Shown here: positions 10,382 through 19,914 of the stretch, piece by piece | Layout of the letters: each line of letters begins with the position of its first letter | How positions within the stretch are numbered: position 1 is the first letter of the stretch | Assembly (NCBI GenBank): GCA_946902875.1 | Contig: OX336340.1 | Location: 1,347,501 to 1,411,500, forward strand | Direction: 5' to 3' | DNA from: Nematopogon swammerdamellus | Lineage: Eukaryota; Arthropoda; Insecta; Lepidoptera; Adelidae | DNA: 64,000 bases | The notes under the pieces: generated by a model | The model's database searches: none | Seen by the model: only the letters and a program-made list of their open reading frames with translations | Told to the model about the DNA's origin: nothing | Made by a program: the position numbers and the translations under genes

Positions 10382-10985
10382 CTCGATACCTCAGTGCTGC
10401 AGACAGTCCACTGTTGCCTTGACTGTTGCTATTGATTGTTAAGCAACGCTGGGACGGTTGACCCGTCCAGTACTTGGACGGGTGACCGCTCGACCGTTGG
10501 AGGCTGAACGTGGTTCGTATTCCACGTAAAACCGTAGGGCCCATCCCTTCTTACCTTACTAGGTCGTAGGGTTCAACCCGCCCGGTTTGGTACCACCGCA
10601 CAGAATGAAACGTCGTTCGAAACGGCTATGTAAATAATATTTATGTTTATATGTTAGTACTAAGCATGTACTCGCTTTATATATATTTTTAATTAGAAAA
10701 ATGCAAATCGAATCGTTGGAAAAAATACATCCCGACGAGGATTCGAACCTGGGTCTCTGGCTTGAGCTGCCAACGCGATAACCAACTACGCAACCGGGTC
10801 GTGACGTATTATTTCCAAATCTTCGATCTTATTGCTATATAAATAGTTTGTGTTTTCCGTCCAGTTCAGTGTAGCCGGCACGACTGAAAGGAAGCACTGA
10901 CATGGCACCTAGTTCACCCGGTGTTATGGGCTGACATCACGGATGTTGTATGTGATGTAGCCAACCGTGTCAATTAAAAAAAAAA
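10382..10985 (+). mobile_element. S1 SINE, full-length, interrupted
   Basis: The head begins at CCTCGATACCTCAGTG (A-box-like), contains the 5S-like stretch TTAAGCAACGCTGGG and GTACTTGGACGGGTGACCGC, and then the B-box-like GTGGTTCGTATTCCACG. Core and tail follow to GTGTCAATTAAAAAAAA. It is split by a 197-bp insertion at 10637-10833 with a 12-bp duplicated target. The 5S-like part carries an extra GGTTGACCC relative to other copies. Confidence 0.85.
10637..10833 (-). mobile_element. tRNA-derived retroposon nested in S1
   Basis: The insertion is bounded by GCTATGTAAATA (10625-10636) and GCTATATAAATA (10834-10845), a 12-bp target duplication with one mismatch, so it arrived by retroposition. Its minus strand carries a tRNA-like unit (about 10727-10805): TGCGTAGTTGGTTATCGC as A box, a 5-bp stem TTGGC/GCCAG, and the exact B box GGTTCGAATCC. 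Acceptor pairing is poor, so it is not a functional tRNA. Confidence 0.7.
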
Positions 10986-11074
10986 ATTAAGACGTAAAAC
11001 TTTCAACGTCTGGTACAACTTGCACCAGACGTAGGCTCCAGGAACTCCCGCAGGTCCTGAAGAAGCCTTTTTTT

Positions 11075-11597
11075 TTTTTTTTTTCTTTATGGAACCTGAC
11101 ACTGTTGGCTACATCACCTACAACATCCGTGATGTCAGCCCATAACACAGGGTGAACTAGGTGCCATGTCAGTGCTTCCCTTCATTTCATGTCGGCTACA
11201 CTAAACTGGACGGAAAACACGAACTATTTACATAGCCGTTTCGACCGACGTTTCGTTCAGTGCGGTGGTATCAACCCGGCCGGGATAAACCCTACCACCT
11301 ATTGTTGTCCGTCTGTCTGTGTGTATGCCACAGAAAGAACTTATAAATGCTTAGTAAAATTGGATTTGGCATGAAAATAGATGACATATTTTGTGACACA
11401 CAAAGTCTAGGTGGTGACGGAATAAACCCTACCACCTTGTAAGGTAAGAAGGGAAGGGACCTATAGTTTAACGTGGAATCCGAACCACGGTCAGCCTCCA
11501 ACGGTCGAGCGGTCACCCATCCAATCACTGACCGCGCTCAGCGTTGCTTAATAACAGTTGACTAACCAACCGCGCCACTGAGCTACCGAGGCTGACG
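11075..11597 (-). mobile_element. S1 SINE, full length, interrupted
   Basis: The minus strand has the A box TCGGTAGCTCAGTGG at the 5' end (11580-11594), the 5S-like TAAGCAACGCTGAGCGCGG, ATTGGATGGGTGACCGC, the B box GTGGTTCGGATTCCACG, core and tail, and an A-tail (T-run 11068-11083). A 118-bp insertion (11301-11418) lies in the core and is flanked by a 19-bp duplication. Confidence 0.85.
11301..11418. mobile_element. 118-bp insertion with 19-bp target duplication
   Basis: The S1 core segment GGGATAAACCCTACCACCT (11282-11300) is repeated as GGAATAAACCCTACCACCT (11419-11437). Between them lies sequence foreign to S1, starting with a GTCTGTCTGTGTGTATG microsatellite and ATGCCACAGAAAGAACTT. The duplication length suits retroposition by a LINE enzyme. 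I cannot name the inserted element. Confidence 0.65.
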
Positions 11598-11603
11598 AAT
11601 TTT

Positions 11604-11692
11604 CTTATCCCTTAGTCGACTTTTACGACATGCGACGGGGAGAGATGCAGTGGGGCTATTCTTTTTAAGTACCGACCCCACACGGTACACAG
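11604..11692 (-). mobile_element. H-type head fragment
   Basis: TTATCCCTTAGTCGACTTTTACGACATG and GGGGAGAGATGCAGTGGGGC precede CCCCACACGGTAC, the 5' block of H and S1c when read on the minus strand. It sits 7 bp beyond the S1 head at 11597, so here both head types lie side by side. Confidence 0.65.
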
Positions 11693-11987
11693 CCTATAAT
11701 AAAAATATTGATTCAAAGTATTAAAACCGTATATTTTTATACTACTTAGAGTACGGAGAGTACTCATACAACAAGACCTTCTTTTAGAAGTCTGTAAAGA
11801 ATATTTTATACAGCCTGCGACATTAAAATTTTTATGAATTTTCAAAATCTACTATGTTTGGAGTGTGCCCCCTTAATTTGTTTAGTATTCCGTCAGTGAA
11901 CGATATAACCTCAACATTCTTCTATATTATCTATCTAGTACTAGGTAGTTATTAAAATAATTAAAATTTATATCGAATTTTAATTCG

Positions 11988-12240
11988 TGGAAGAGTCGGG
12001 AAGGGTCGCCCTAGACGCACGTACCTGGACCAGATCGGGCATGTGCTCGAAAAGGGTCAGGTGCGTAGTACCCGTAACCGACGAGCATGTATGAAGAACA
12101 TTATGAGAGTGGAAGAGTGCGACAAAAGTGTGTCAGGATCGCGGCGCGTGGGGGTTGGGTTGTTTGCGTGAGTTGGGTCCGTTGTCTTTGCCTGCCCCAC
12201 TGGGAGGCAGGCAGGCGTGACGTTATGTATGTGTATGTAT
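11988..12240 (+). pseudogene. LINE ORF C-terminal fragment, family J4
   Basis: An open stretch reads GKGRPRRTYLDQIGHVLEKG, followed by QVRSTRNRRACMKNIMRVEE. I recognise the GRPR.TYLDQI...L.KGQV.S..NRRACM pattern as the C-terminal tail of a LINE polyprotein family frequent in Lepidoptera. After the frame fails near 12150, a short 3' UTR leads to a TATG-type microsatellite at 12225-12243. No catalytic domain is present. Confidence 0.6.
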
Positions 12241-12243
12241 GTA

Positions 12244-12333
12244 TGAACTTATAGCACAACACCGATTACTCTGCTTACCCTGATTGTCGGGATACAAAAG
12301 CGTGAGTTATGTATGTATGTATGTTTTAATTCG
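12244..12333 (+). mobile_element. H repeat, 3' end
   Basis: It contains TAGCACAACACCGATTACTC, CCCTGATTGTCGGGAT and the (TATG)n end. It directly follows the J4 LINE tail, which also ends in TATG units, so the H insertion may have used that microsatellite as target. Confidence 0.6.
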
Positions 12334-12840
12334 CTTGATATTTTAATTTTGATCAACATCATTAAAAAGGTGACATTATAAATGTCGTCTCAGAGGTGGA
12401 CGTGAAGACAACTAAATTTATTTTTCCCGCATTTTAAAGTCACAAATACTTCTTCGTACCTACTACTGTGTCTCCTAACACCGACATTTCCGCTTATGAC
12501 ATTTGGCCCGCTGCCATCACCTAATCATATTAGCCCGAGACGCCGTCACACGCGTCGCCACGTGGCAACACGTCCCGCTACGTCAGACGTCGGTTCCAAT
12601 CAGATGCAACCACACACGTTCTGACTGTTCTTCGAAATGACACACCATTTCAGAAATGTTATTGAATAATCTTGTGAACATGAAAATTAAATTAAAATTA
12701 TTGCTCCTAATTCGATGCTATGTATTTCATTTTTCTGACATTACAAAATTGCGGGTAATCTAACTAGTGGTTATGTCGAAGTCTACGAACCTGTAAATAT
12801 TTAAGTAACGAATGTAACATAGTAACCGACTTCTTCCAAA
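12334..12840. other. Unassigned sequence
   Basis: About 500 bp with no gene seen. CGTCACACGCGTCGCCACGTGG (12543-12564) is locally GC-rich with a CACGTG site. Otherwise AT-rich. Confidence 0.35.
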
Positions 12841-13335
12841 ATGTATGTATGTAATATCTTTTGAATTGCATAATATTCGTATATGTTAGTCTATGTGAGC
12901 TTCTAAACAGGTGTGCCAAATTTCATAAGTGTATGTATGTTTGTCCACGAATTTCTCGGAAACTAGAAATCGAATTGCCATTTTTAATACTTTTTTTATT
13001 GGATTTAATTATCTTCCAACTTGCACTATTCCACTACATTTCACTACATTCCACTACACTACATTTTGATGCACTACTCCCGAGTGCATCAAAATCGGTT
13101 CAGTAATTTTCAAGGATTAGACTTTTAAGTGAGTACCAATCGCTGGAATAACACGTCTTCGGTTTAACGCCCAATTCCAGCTTGAACTTGAAAAGAGTGA
13201 AATAAAATACTGCTTTAAAAAACTTTGCATCGACTTCAAAAAGCAACTAGAACTGAAAAGTGTTAAATACATAATATTTTGATTCATATTCGAACTCTTG
13301 AGTTGAAGGAAACCTGAAAATTGATAGATTGCATT
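12841..13335. repeat. Dispersed repeat shared with 63128-63745
   Basis: TTAGTCTATGTGAGCTTC, AACAGGTGTG and TGTCCACGAATTTCTCGG match the reverse complement of 63659-63745 plus 63240-63300. In addition AACTAGAACTGAAAAGTGTT and CTTGAGTTGAAGG match 63136-63197 in direct orientation. The two copies are rearranged relative to one another. A short TGTATGTATG tract is included. No class can be named. Confidence 0.5.
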
Positions 13336-13600
13336 TTCATTTGCCAAGGTATTCATTCTGCCTTAGTCGGCATCGATTAAAAGCGTTTCCTCGCGTTAGT
13401 CACGCACTTCCTGCGAGATCGCCGAACTTGCGCAGGCGCAGGTCACTGAGTCAAAGAATTCTCTTGTATTTCTACAGTATGACTGCCGCTCGACCGCGCC
13501 GCGCCCCCGCCGCCGCCGCCGCCGCGCCAGGACTGACGCTGACGGATGCGTTCTTTTTATTTGTACCGTGGAAGTATGAAGTGATTTGAATATGATTATT
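13336..13600 (+). other. GC-rich segment with (GCC)n and an alanine-rich frame
   Basis: A local CpG-rich patch contains TTGCGCAGGCGCAGG (13430-13444), close to the NRF-1/ewg-type promoter motif, and a (GCC)n run at 13504-13529. A frame starting ATGACTGCC at 13481 encodes an Arg/Ala-rich stretch with eight or more alanines and ends at 13589; TTTCTACAG just before it looks like a splice acceptor. This could be a promoter or a first exon, but nothing in it matches a known protein. Speculative. Confidence 0.2.
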
Positions 13601-13854
13601 TGAATGTGAATTATTAGAAGTGAATTGAATGGGATTTTTGGTGGTCCTTCTTTTATTTCATCAAATTATTTTTTATTATGAACCTGTGGATTAGTATAGT
13701 ATAGTATGTATTATTTGTATGTAGTAACTATGTTCTATACATTGTATGTATGTTTATGCTATTTGTATTTTATGTATTGTAATAATAGGTATGTATGTTA
13801 CATGTAGGTATATTCATCATAAAAATAAAACACATATTCCTCCTCCTTTCGTTT

Positions 13855-14035
13855 GCACTACACATACTTCTTTCTCTGTATTTTATTCCTCATGACCCAA
13901 AGGTTGACTGGAAGAAATCACTTGCAGTGATAAGTCCGCCTTTGCGCACTTCTTTTGGTTTGTTCTACTCGTGTACTGTTCTTCTTTCCATTGTGTGCAA
14001 TAAAGAGTTTCTATTCTATTCTATTCAAATACTGA
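13855..14035 (+). mobile_element. LINE 3' end, family J5
   Basis: It shows CCCAAAGGTTGACTGG, GATAAGTCCGCCTTTGCGC and GTGCAATAAAGAGTTTC followed by a (TATTC)n end. It is the better preserved of the two J5 copies. No ORF remains. Confidence 0.6.
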
Positions 14036-14073
14036 TTATGTTTGTGAAACTGAAGCATTTCATGAAATGTCTA

Positions 14074-14436
14074 TAGTTTTTATGGTTCCGTATCCGTCGT
14101 ACGGGATCCTATTACTAAGCCTACGCCGTCTGTCTGTCTGTCAGTCTGTCTGCATCTCCTGAAACATAATAGGTAGCCCTTGGAAATTTTCACAGAATAT
14201 GTGTTATTTATTATGGCCGATATAACAACAAATAATAAATAAAAATAAGAAAAATTCATAAAATCATGGGAGTCCCCATACATGAAACTAAAAAGTGTAT
14301 GCGCGCCATCTACCGAAAACAGTATGAAGAATTTTAACTAATACATAGATGGCGTGAGTGGCGCTGACCATGACATGGCGATACGGAACCGTCGCGTCGG
14401 TGCGCGAGTTCGACTCGCACTTGACCGGTTTTTAGT
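14074..14436 (+). mobile_element. B element, nearly full length
   Basis: It starts TATGGTTCCGTATCCG, has GTCTGTCTGTCAGTCTGTC, GAAATTTTCACAGAATATG, GGGAGTCCCCATACATGAAAC and ACGCCATCTACCG variants, and closes with GGTGCGCGAGTTCGACTCGC and TTGACCGGTTTTTA. Colinear with 4934-5318. Confidence 0.8.
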
Positions 14437-14612
14437 TCATCTAGTGCCCTGGATATTACTAGAGCATGAATCACGACGAAGCTTATGTTGGATTTGAACA
14501 AAGATATTTATATATTTAATAGGCTATAGAGCGGGCATTGGGAACATGTTCATACAAAAACGGTGATCTCTCAATAAGTCGTGCATTGAACGTCAGGGGG
14601 CGTGTTACACTT

Positions 14613-14896
14613 GTCAACCTCGGTAGCTCAGCGGTGCGGTCGGTCGACAGTCGGTCAGTGGTTGGATGGGTGACCGCTCGACCGTTGGAGGCTGACCGTG
14701 GTTCGGATTCCACATATAACTGTAGGTTCCTTACTTAGTATAACTTACTGTATCTTACCTTAGTAGGTGGTAGGGTTTAACCCGCCCGGTGCCACCGCAC
14801 TGAATGAAAAGTCCGTTGAAACGGCTATGTAAATAGTTCAGTGTAGCCGGCACGACCGAAGGGAATCACTGATATGGCACCGTGTCAGTTTTCAGC
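14613..14896 (+). mobile_element. S1 SINE, internally shortened
   Basis: The head is clear: CCTCGGTAGCTCAGCGG (A box), GGTCAGTGGTTGGATGGGTG (5S-like, partly deleted) and GTGGTTCGGATTCCAC (B box). The core has CTTAGTAGGTGGTAGGG and a shortened GGTGCCACCG. The tail is cut to GGCACCGTGTCAG, missing about 80 bp of the usual end. Confidence 0.8.
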
Positions 14897-15050
14897 AAAA
14901 AGAAATTGTATCAGCGACTTGTTACCTACTAGGTAATAATTTGTAGGATTACGATTTTGTTCCTGTCGTCTGGTCTAGTAGGTAGTTTGAATGTCTTTGA
15001 GTTGGATAAAAACTTTGCGAGCTACCTTCATTGTGCAGGGACAATCCACC

Positions 15051-15203
15051 TTTTTTTTTTTATGGAAATTTTCACGGTTGGCTACATCAGCCACAACATC
15101 TGTGATGTCAGCCCATAAAACCGGGTGAACTAGGTGCTATATCAGTGCTTCCCGTCATTTCATGTCGGCTACACCGAACTGGACGGAAAAAACTAACTAT
15201 GTA
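15051..15203 (-). mobile_element. S1 SINE tail, split by the Tc1-like element
   Basis: It matches the S1 tail from the A-tail (T-run) to GGACGGAAAA..AACTAT. The rest continues as TATAGCCGTTTATG at 16473, after the Tc1-like insertion. In the intact consensus, AACTATTTACATAGCCGTTT is continuous. Confidence 0.8.
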
Positions 15204-16470
15204 CAGTCTGTTCGGCAAGAACGTGACCGGCGTAATGATATTTTTTGACAGCCGTTACGCGAAATTTAAATTTGGAACATGTAGTGAGACCCTTTTCCTA
15301 AGATGCATTGTGATAACTACATCAGTTCGCGCCGTTTTTTCGCGCAGAGAGCTAGTTTCCCGCCATGAGTGCCGCGTACGCTTCCCGCTATGAAGCAGTG
15401 TTCCTTTGCTCGCATCTGAAAGGACCGAAAATGTCACGCGAGCAGGCTGCAAAGTAATGAAAAAGTCTAAGACATTCGTGACGAAGTGGGTGAAACGATA
15501 TTCTGAATCAAAAAACGTAGATGACCTACCAGAACGCGGTAAAACGAAAGTGACGTCGCCCACTCAAGATAAACGCATAGTACAACTATTAAAAAAAAAT
15601 CCACTTTTACCATTGCGTTCCGGACAAGAAGAATTGAAGAAAATGGGGCTAAGTGTGTCTCTCGACACCATTATAAGACGCTTAGCTGAAGTTGACGTGA
15701 AATACCGAAGCACATTGAAGAAACCTCTCCTTACCGAGAAACACATTAAAAAAAGGATGGCCTGGGCACGAGACAACAAAGATCGAGATTAGGGTAACAT
15801 AATTTTTTCGGATGAAGCATCATTTTGGGCATCTAGTATTTCGTCTCGTGCTTGGTCAACTGCCGATAACAAACTGCTCGTACGTACCGTGAAACACCCA
15901 GTTAAGGTGCATGTTTGGGGATGCTTCTCAGAAAGGGGATTTGGTAACTTGCACTTGTTTACCGGCACTCTGGATGCTATGAGGATGACTAAAATATACG
16001 AGAAAGCATTATGCCTTCTACCAAAAGGTTGTACCCAAGGCAAAATGAAACATGGATATTACAAGAAGACAACGACCCCAAACACCGAAGTCGTCTGTGC
16101 TCCGCCTGGAAGCAGGAAAATAACATCGAGGTATTGTATTGGCCATCACAATCACCTGATGTGAATTCAATAGAAAATGTTTGGGCGTGGATGAAGTTGA
16201 AACTTCGTGCAAAAAAAAACACTAACTACCCGCGAGCTTAGTCGCAACATAAAGTCAATATGGAGATCTTTTCTTAGAGACTTAGCTCAAAAATTACCAG
16301 AAAGTATGACCCAAAGATGCCAGGCGATTATGGACAATGGAGGAGACTGGACACGAATTAATAATTAAGCATTCTTGTATACATAATAAGCAATATATAT
16401 AATTTTTTTCAATTGCCAAATTCGGTTTTTTTATTTAATTTCATCGGTCACTTTCTTATCGTACATAGTG
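15204..16470 (+). mobile_element. Tc1-like DNA transposon
   Basis: The element is 1267 bp and flanked by TA on both sides (15202-15203 and 16471-16472), the Tc1/mariner target. Its ends are inverted repeats of about 29 bp, CAGTCTGTTCGGCAAGAACG... on the left and CACTATGTACGATAAGAAAG... on the right strand, with roughly three quarters of positions equal. It carries one degraded transposase gene on the plus strand, and inserted into an S1 SINE. Confidence 0.85.
15365..16368 (+). pseudogene. Tc1-like transposase, broken
   Basis: Parts in order: an N-terminal start ATG at 15365 (MSAAYASRYEAVFLCS), a helix-turn-helix region (KKSKTFVTKWVKRYSESK and the following residues, 15457-15690), the first catalytic Asp in FSDEASFW (15807-15830), the second in EDNDPKH (about 16060-16080), and Glu in SPDVNSIENVW. 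Counting from the first D of DND to that E gives 34 intervening residues, the DD34E spacing of Tc1-type enzymes. The protein would be about 335 residues, normal for the family. Breaks I can see: a frameshift near 15450, an in-frame TAG at 15790-15792, a frameshift near 16010 and another in the A-run near 16210-16220. It cannot make an active enzyme. Confidence 0.85.
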
Positions 16471-16490
16471 TATATAGCCGTTTATGTAAA

Positions 16491-17262
16491 TTTATGTAAA
16501 TTTAATTTATCTTCCAAGTTCCCGTATACCTAGCTCCATGTGGCTTGTTCGGCGTGGCAGGAGTATGATTTACAATAACGTCCGCAGAGCGCAGGCGCGA
16601 ACCGCTCGGTGTTTTTGATTTACCGGCCTTCTTCACGTCAATTAGGTACACATGTCCGGCCAACGAGTGCGCAAGAATGGCGCTTCACTTCACCTCACGG
16701 ATTAATTTGACGGCCGTTGAAAACACGCTGTTAATAATTATGAAAAAAAAAACACTTGATACTAAAACGATTTTACACTTCGCTTCACCTACATTTAATA
16801 CTTACCTACGTCATGGCGTGTACAAGACGTAGGTAAGTCAAATTGTATTGCGAGATTTAAACCTAACGAGGTACGTACGTGCAATTCAGAAGTAAATTTA
16901 AACAAAATGTTTTAATTAAAATGAAGTAGCTCAACCACCATAACTTAGCAGAATGAGTTTTAGGGCCTAATTTACCATTGTTCCATAAACTTCTCCATAA
17001 TATAAGTGTGCCATAACTTATCAAATTCGTTATAACCACCATTTCACAAGCACAGCTGTTCCATAAAGAATGGAACCTTTTCATATTTTACGTTATGTGT
17101 GACAGAATAGAGGTCTTAGTGACCACCTTGCCTAGACGATTGTAGATAACTGTATCTATATATTTATGAAATCATAATAATTCCATTCTTTCAAATAAAA
17201 ACTTTTCAAATAATATAATAATAGTGAATCGGGGCCTCGCGCTTGGTTTTCATTCCGTGCTA
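16491..17262. other. Unassigned sequence
   Basis: The region begins just after the S1 remnant. A repeated TACCTACGTCATGGCG / AAGACGTAGGTA inverted motif lies at 16801-16836. An antisense frame at 16863-17084 is not protein-like. No gene is recognised. Confidence 0.35.
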
Positions 17263-17264
17263 TA

Positions 17265-17748
17265 CAGGCTGTGTCAGGATAGGTTTTCGAAACTTCAGGG
17301 TTCGAAAGGGGCCCATATTTGAAGACGAAAAGCTCTGAAACTTTTTCCCAGATTCGATCATTTTACAGTACTTTTTGGTGAAAATCTATTCTTCAAGATT
17401 TGGTGGATGGTTCGTCCGCCTTTATTAAATAAAAAATAAATTCTAACCCATGAATAAAAATGGGTAGGTTGTATACATAACTAGTACAATTGAACTGCGT
17501 GTAGGTAAATTCCAAACACTGAAAGTTCAATGACCTCAAAAGAAAAAGAGGACTGAATTAGTTCACTGCACTCTCCAGTCTCACTGTCCATCGAGTTTTT
17601 ATTACAATTTCCAACTTTTTATGCATATATATTTATGCATATGACCAAAAAAAAACGGAATTTCGATTTGAGTGATAAGGATTTTTTTCTTCTAATAATG
17701 AGTACTTTCTATTCCTGAAGTTTCTCAAACCTATCCTGATACACCCTG
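17265..17748. mobile_element. Mariner/Tc1-type MITE
   Basis: Flanked by TA (17263-17264 and 17749-17750). Left end CAGGCTGTGTCAGGATAGG and right end, read inward, CAGGGTGTATCAGGATAGG; the similarity continues to about 37 bp with AAACTTCAGG. Interior 484 bp has no transposase. The TACAGG start and TA target suggest mobilisation by a mariner/Tc-type enzyme not present here. Confidence 0.8.
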
Positions 17749-17750
17749 TA

Positions 17751-17966
17751 TATGCGGTACAGTGCGCAACGGCGAAGCATGAGCGAGGCCGAAGAGATGG
17801 AAGAGCTGCGTGACGTCACCCCACATCGTAAGACAGTCCGGAGGATATGGAGCTCTCCGAGATGGAGGTGGTTCTGGCCCAAGCGTCTAGTACCATTACC
17901 TGTCGCTCGTAGCTTGTCTCGCGTCGTCCCGGAGTGCTTGAGAGCCTGCCTTCCGCCTACGGCGTT
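17751..17966 (+). other. GC-rich unknown with a possible short first exon
   Basis: A start at 17779 reads MSEAEEMEELRDVTPH and is followed by CATCGTAAGA, a good splice-donor shape. The segment is not part of any repeat I see in the window, and its base composition differs from both sides. With no homology to go on this is only a candidate. The frame continues to a stop inside the next repeat at 17997. Confidence 0.2.
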
Positions 17967-18175
17967 ATTATTAGAGTTCCGTACCTTTAAAAGGTAAAAC
18001 GGAACTCTTATAAGATCACGTCCGTGTCCGTCCGTCTGTAACGTAGCAACTTGAAATTTGGCATAACGATAAAAATGTTATTTCGATTAATATGCTTTGG
18101 TACCAATAAAAAAACTCGTGCGGTAGTACGGAACCCTCAGTGCGCGAGTCTGACTCAAATTTGGCGGTTTTTTTG
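17967..18175 (+). mobile_element. B-related element, second subfamily
   Basis: TAGAGTTCCGTACCTTTAAAAGGTAAAACGG replaces the usual start, followed by GTCCGTGTCCGTCCGTCTG, and the end is ACGGAACCCTCAGTGCGCGAG then TTTGGCGGTTTTTT. The termini are B-like but the interior is shorter and different. Confidence 0.65.
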
Positions 18176-18354
18176 GGGTTGTTTTTGTTTGTTTGTGTTA
18201 ATTTTGTATATTTTTATATTATAATTTTAAAGAATTATTGGTAATATGTACATAAAAACCGTGACAATAAAACGTTTAGGTAAAATAAATATTTTAGGAA
18301 TTTTTTTTTATTTCACGAAGGTAAAGGGTTTGAAAAATAAAAGCCGTTCGATTA

Positions 18355-18412
18355 CATACCACACACACTGTATCCCGACAATCGCAGATTAATCGGTGTT
18401 GTGTTTCAGTGT
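18355..18412 (-). mobile_element. H repeat, 3' end fragment
   Basis: ACCACACACACTGTATCCC and ATCGCAGATTAATCGGTGTTG are the H end in reverse orientation, diverged. Confidence 0.45.
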
Positions 18413-18469
18413 TTTTGCCGTTTGGTTGTAGTTATTATATTCAAATTCTTCTTTAGGCAGAAAAAAATT

Positions 18470-18805
18470 GGTTGTCTGTAAAGTCGGTTTACGGACGATA
18501 GTTTTACGTGATGACGTGGAATAATCGTAGTACATAGAGCAAAGATCAGTAATTTCTATTTCCAGTAGAAAGATTAATCATCTTGTGACTGGCCATCAAT
18601 AAACTTCTGTTGTCTGATCTTGACAGTTTTACTTCTTAAGAAGTTTCCATGGTAACTTTGACTATACCGATTGTGCCTCTCTATCGCTTGTTACGCGCTT
18701 TCGCTTGCACACACAGGTTCAGATGGAACGTGACACGCTTTCGTGCGTGCAGCCGGTGCTCATCAATTTATAAGACGTGACGTCATCACGTCAAAAAACA
18801 ATTTC
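18470..18805. repeat. Dispersed repeat ending ACGTGACGTCATCACGT, long copy
   Basis: GGTTGTCTGTAAAGTCGG, ACGGACGATAGTTTTACGTG, GATTGTGCCTCTCTATCGC, TTGCACACACAGG and TATAAGACGTGACGTC recur in order at 49683-49866. That second copy lacks the interior 18525-18665. GTGATGACG near the start and CGTCATCAC at the end are inverted. This looks like a non-autonomous element and an internal-deletion derivative. Class unknown. Confidence 0.6.
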
Positions 18806-19579
18806 TGGATAGCATAGCAGTTATATTAGACCACCACCATGAAATTAAAATGTAACACATAACAGTGTGTAGAAACTATTTATTTTAAGTAGGCATTTAT
18901 GTGATGTGATGTATAATGTATGTCATACTTAAATTTATGAATTAGTTTTTGAAATATCCGTGATATGGGCCCTTATTTTTCTGTACATTTTCTAGCAAAA
19001 TTAGAGCATAATAATAAAGTTCTTAATGTAAAAGGAAACCGAACACTTTACATTCATCTCAATTTCATTTCAATGCTCTCCATTTTCTTCCACTAGTTTA
19101 TCCAGTTCGTTTTGTTTTCTTCAGCCTCACCGGCCCACCACCGGCACCGCGGTACTCTAGTCTAGATAGATAAACCACAATGCTGGATACGTGACCCAAT
19201 ACTAAGGATATCACAAAATCGGACCACATTTTATTAATGTGCGCCATTCCGTTTTCCTCAAGACCTTTAAGACTTATGATATTCGTTTAGATTTCCCTGT
19301 AAACTATAAGATACATCCTATTTTTCAAAATTTTAGACCCAATAGTTTCGGAGATTAGAGTGGAATGCTCTATTTCTTATTGTATATTTTCCTTGAAATC
19401 TTTTAAATTATTCATTTTAAAATTATAATTCATTTTTAAAAATATTACGATCCCTTTTCAATGATAAGTCACATTATGCACTGAAAAAAAAAATCCTCCA
19501 AAATTGACCCCTAAAATTGAAATCCGTTTATTTACGCTTTAAACTCTGTACATGTACCAAATTTAAACTTTTTTCGTTG
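18806..19579. other. AT-rich sequence, no gene
   Basis: About 770 bp. TAAATAGTTTCTACACACTG and CACCGGCCCACCACCGGCACC (19127-19147) do not match another place in the window. No frame or RNA gene is supported. Confidence 0.35.
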
Positions 19580-19890
19580 TTAGCAAAGCTTTTAGTAAAG
19601 TATTCGGACAAGATAGCACCTAGTTCACCCGGTGTTATTAGCTGACATCACGGATGTTGTAGGTGATATAGCCAACCATGTCAGTTTAAAAAAAAATCTA
19701 TCAGGCAGCAAGTAATAAGACACGAAGGCCCACCTGGTGCATGACTAGGTGGAAAGACCGCGCCAAGGTGATAGGTAGACAGCCTGTCGCCCTTATTCAC
19801 GGCATCTTGTCCTTATCCCTTAGTCGCTTTTTATGACATGCACGGTGATGGACTGGGACTATTCTTATTAAGTACCGATCCCACAGAGCT
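19580..19890 (-). mobile_element. H repeat, interrupted by an S1 tail
   Basis: H blocks on the plus strand: AAGTATTCGGACAAGAT (19595-19611), then after the S1 tail GGCAGCAAGTAATAAGACACG, GCCAAGGTGATAGG, GGCATCTTGTCC, CTTAGTCGCTTTTTATGACATGCACGG and a degraded CCGATCCCACAG. Colinear with 54850-55047 apart from the insertion. Confidence 0.7.
19612..19694 (+). mobile_element. S1 SINE tail nested in H
   Basis: GCACCTAGTTCACCCGGTG to CATGTCAGTTTAAAAAAAAA is the last ~80 bp of S1 with its A-tail. It is a strongly 5'-truncated retroposed copy. Confidence 0.75.
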
Positions 19891-19914
19891 TGATACACGA
19901 AATGCTAACTAACC

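Noticed and set aside
10727..10805. Antisense tRNA gene
   Set aside because: Acceptor pairing fails, base 33 of the anticodon loop is not T, and it sits inside an insertion with target duplications; treated as a retroposon.
17779..17830. Candidate first exon MSEAEEMEELRDVTPH with GTAAGA donor
   Set aside because: Not supported by any recognisable protein family or downstream exon; kept only as a low-confidence note.
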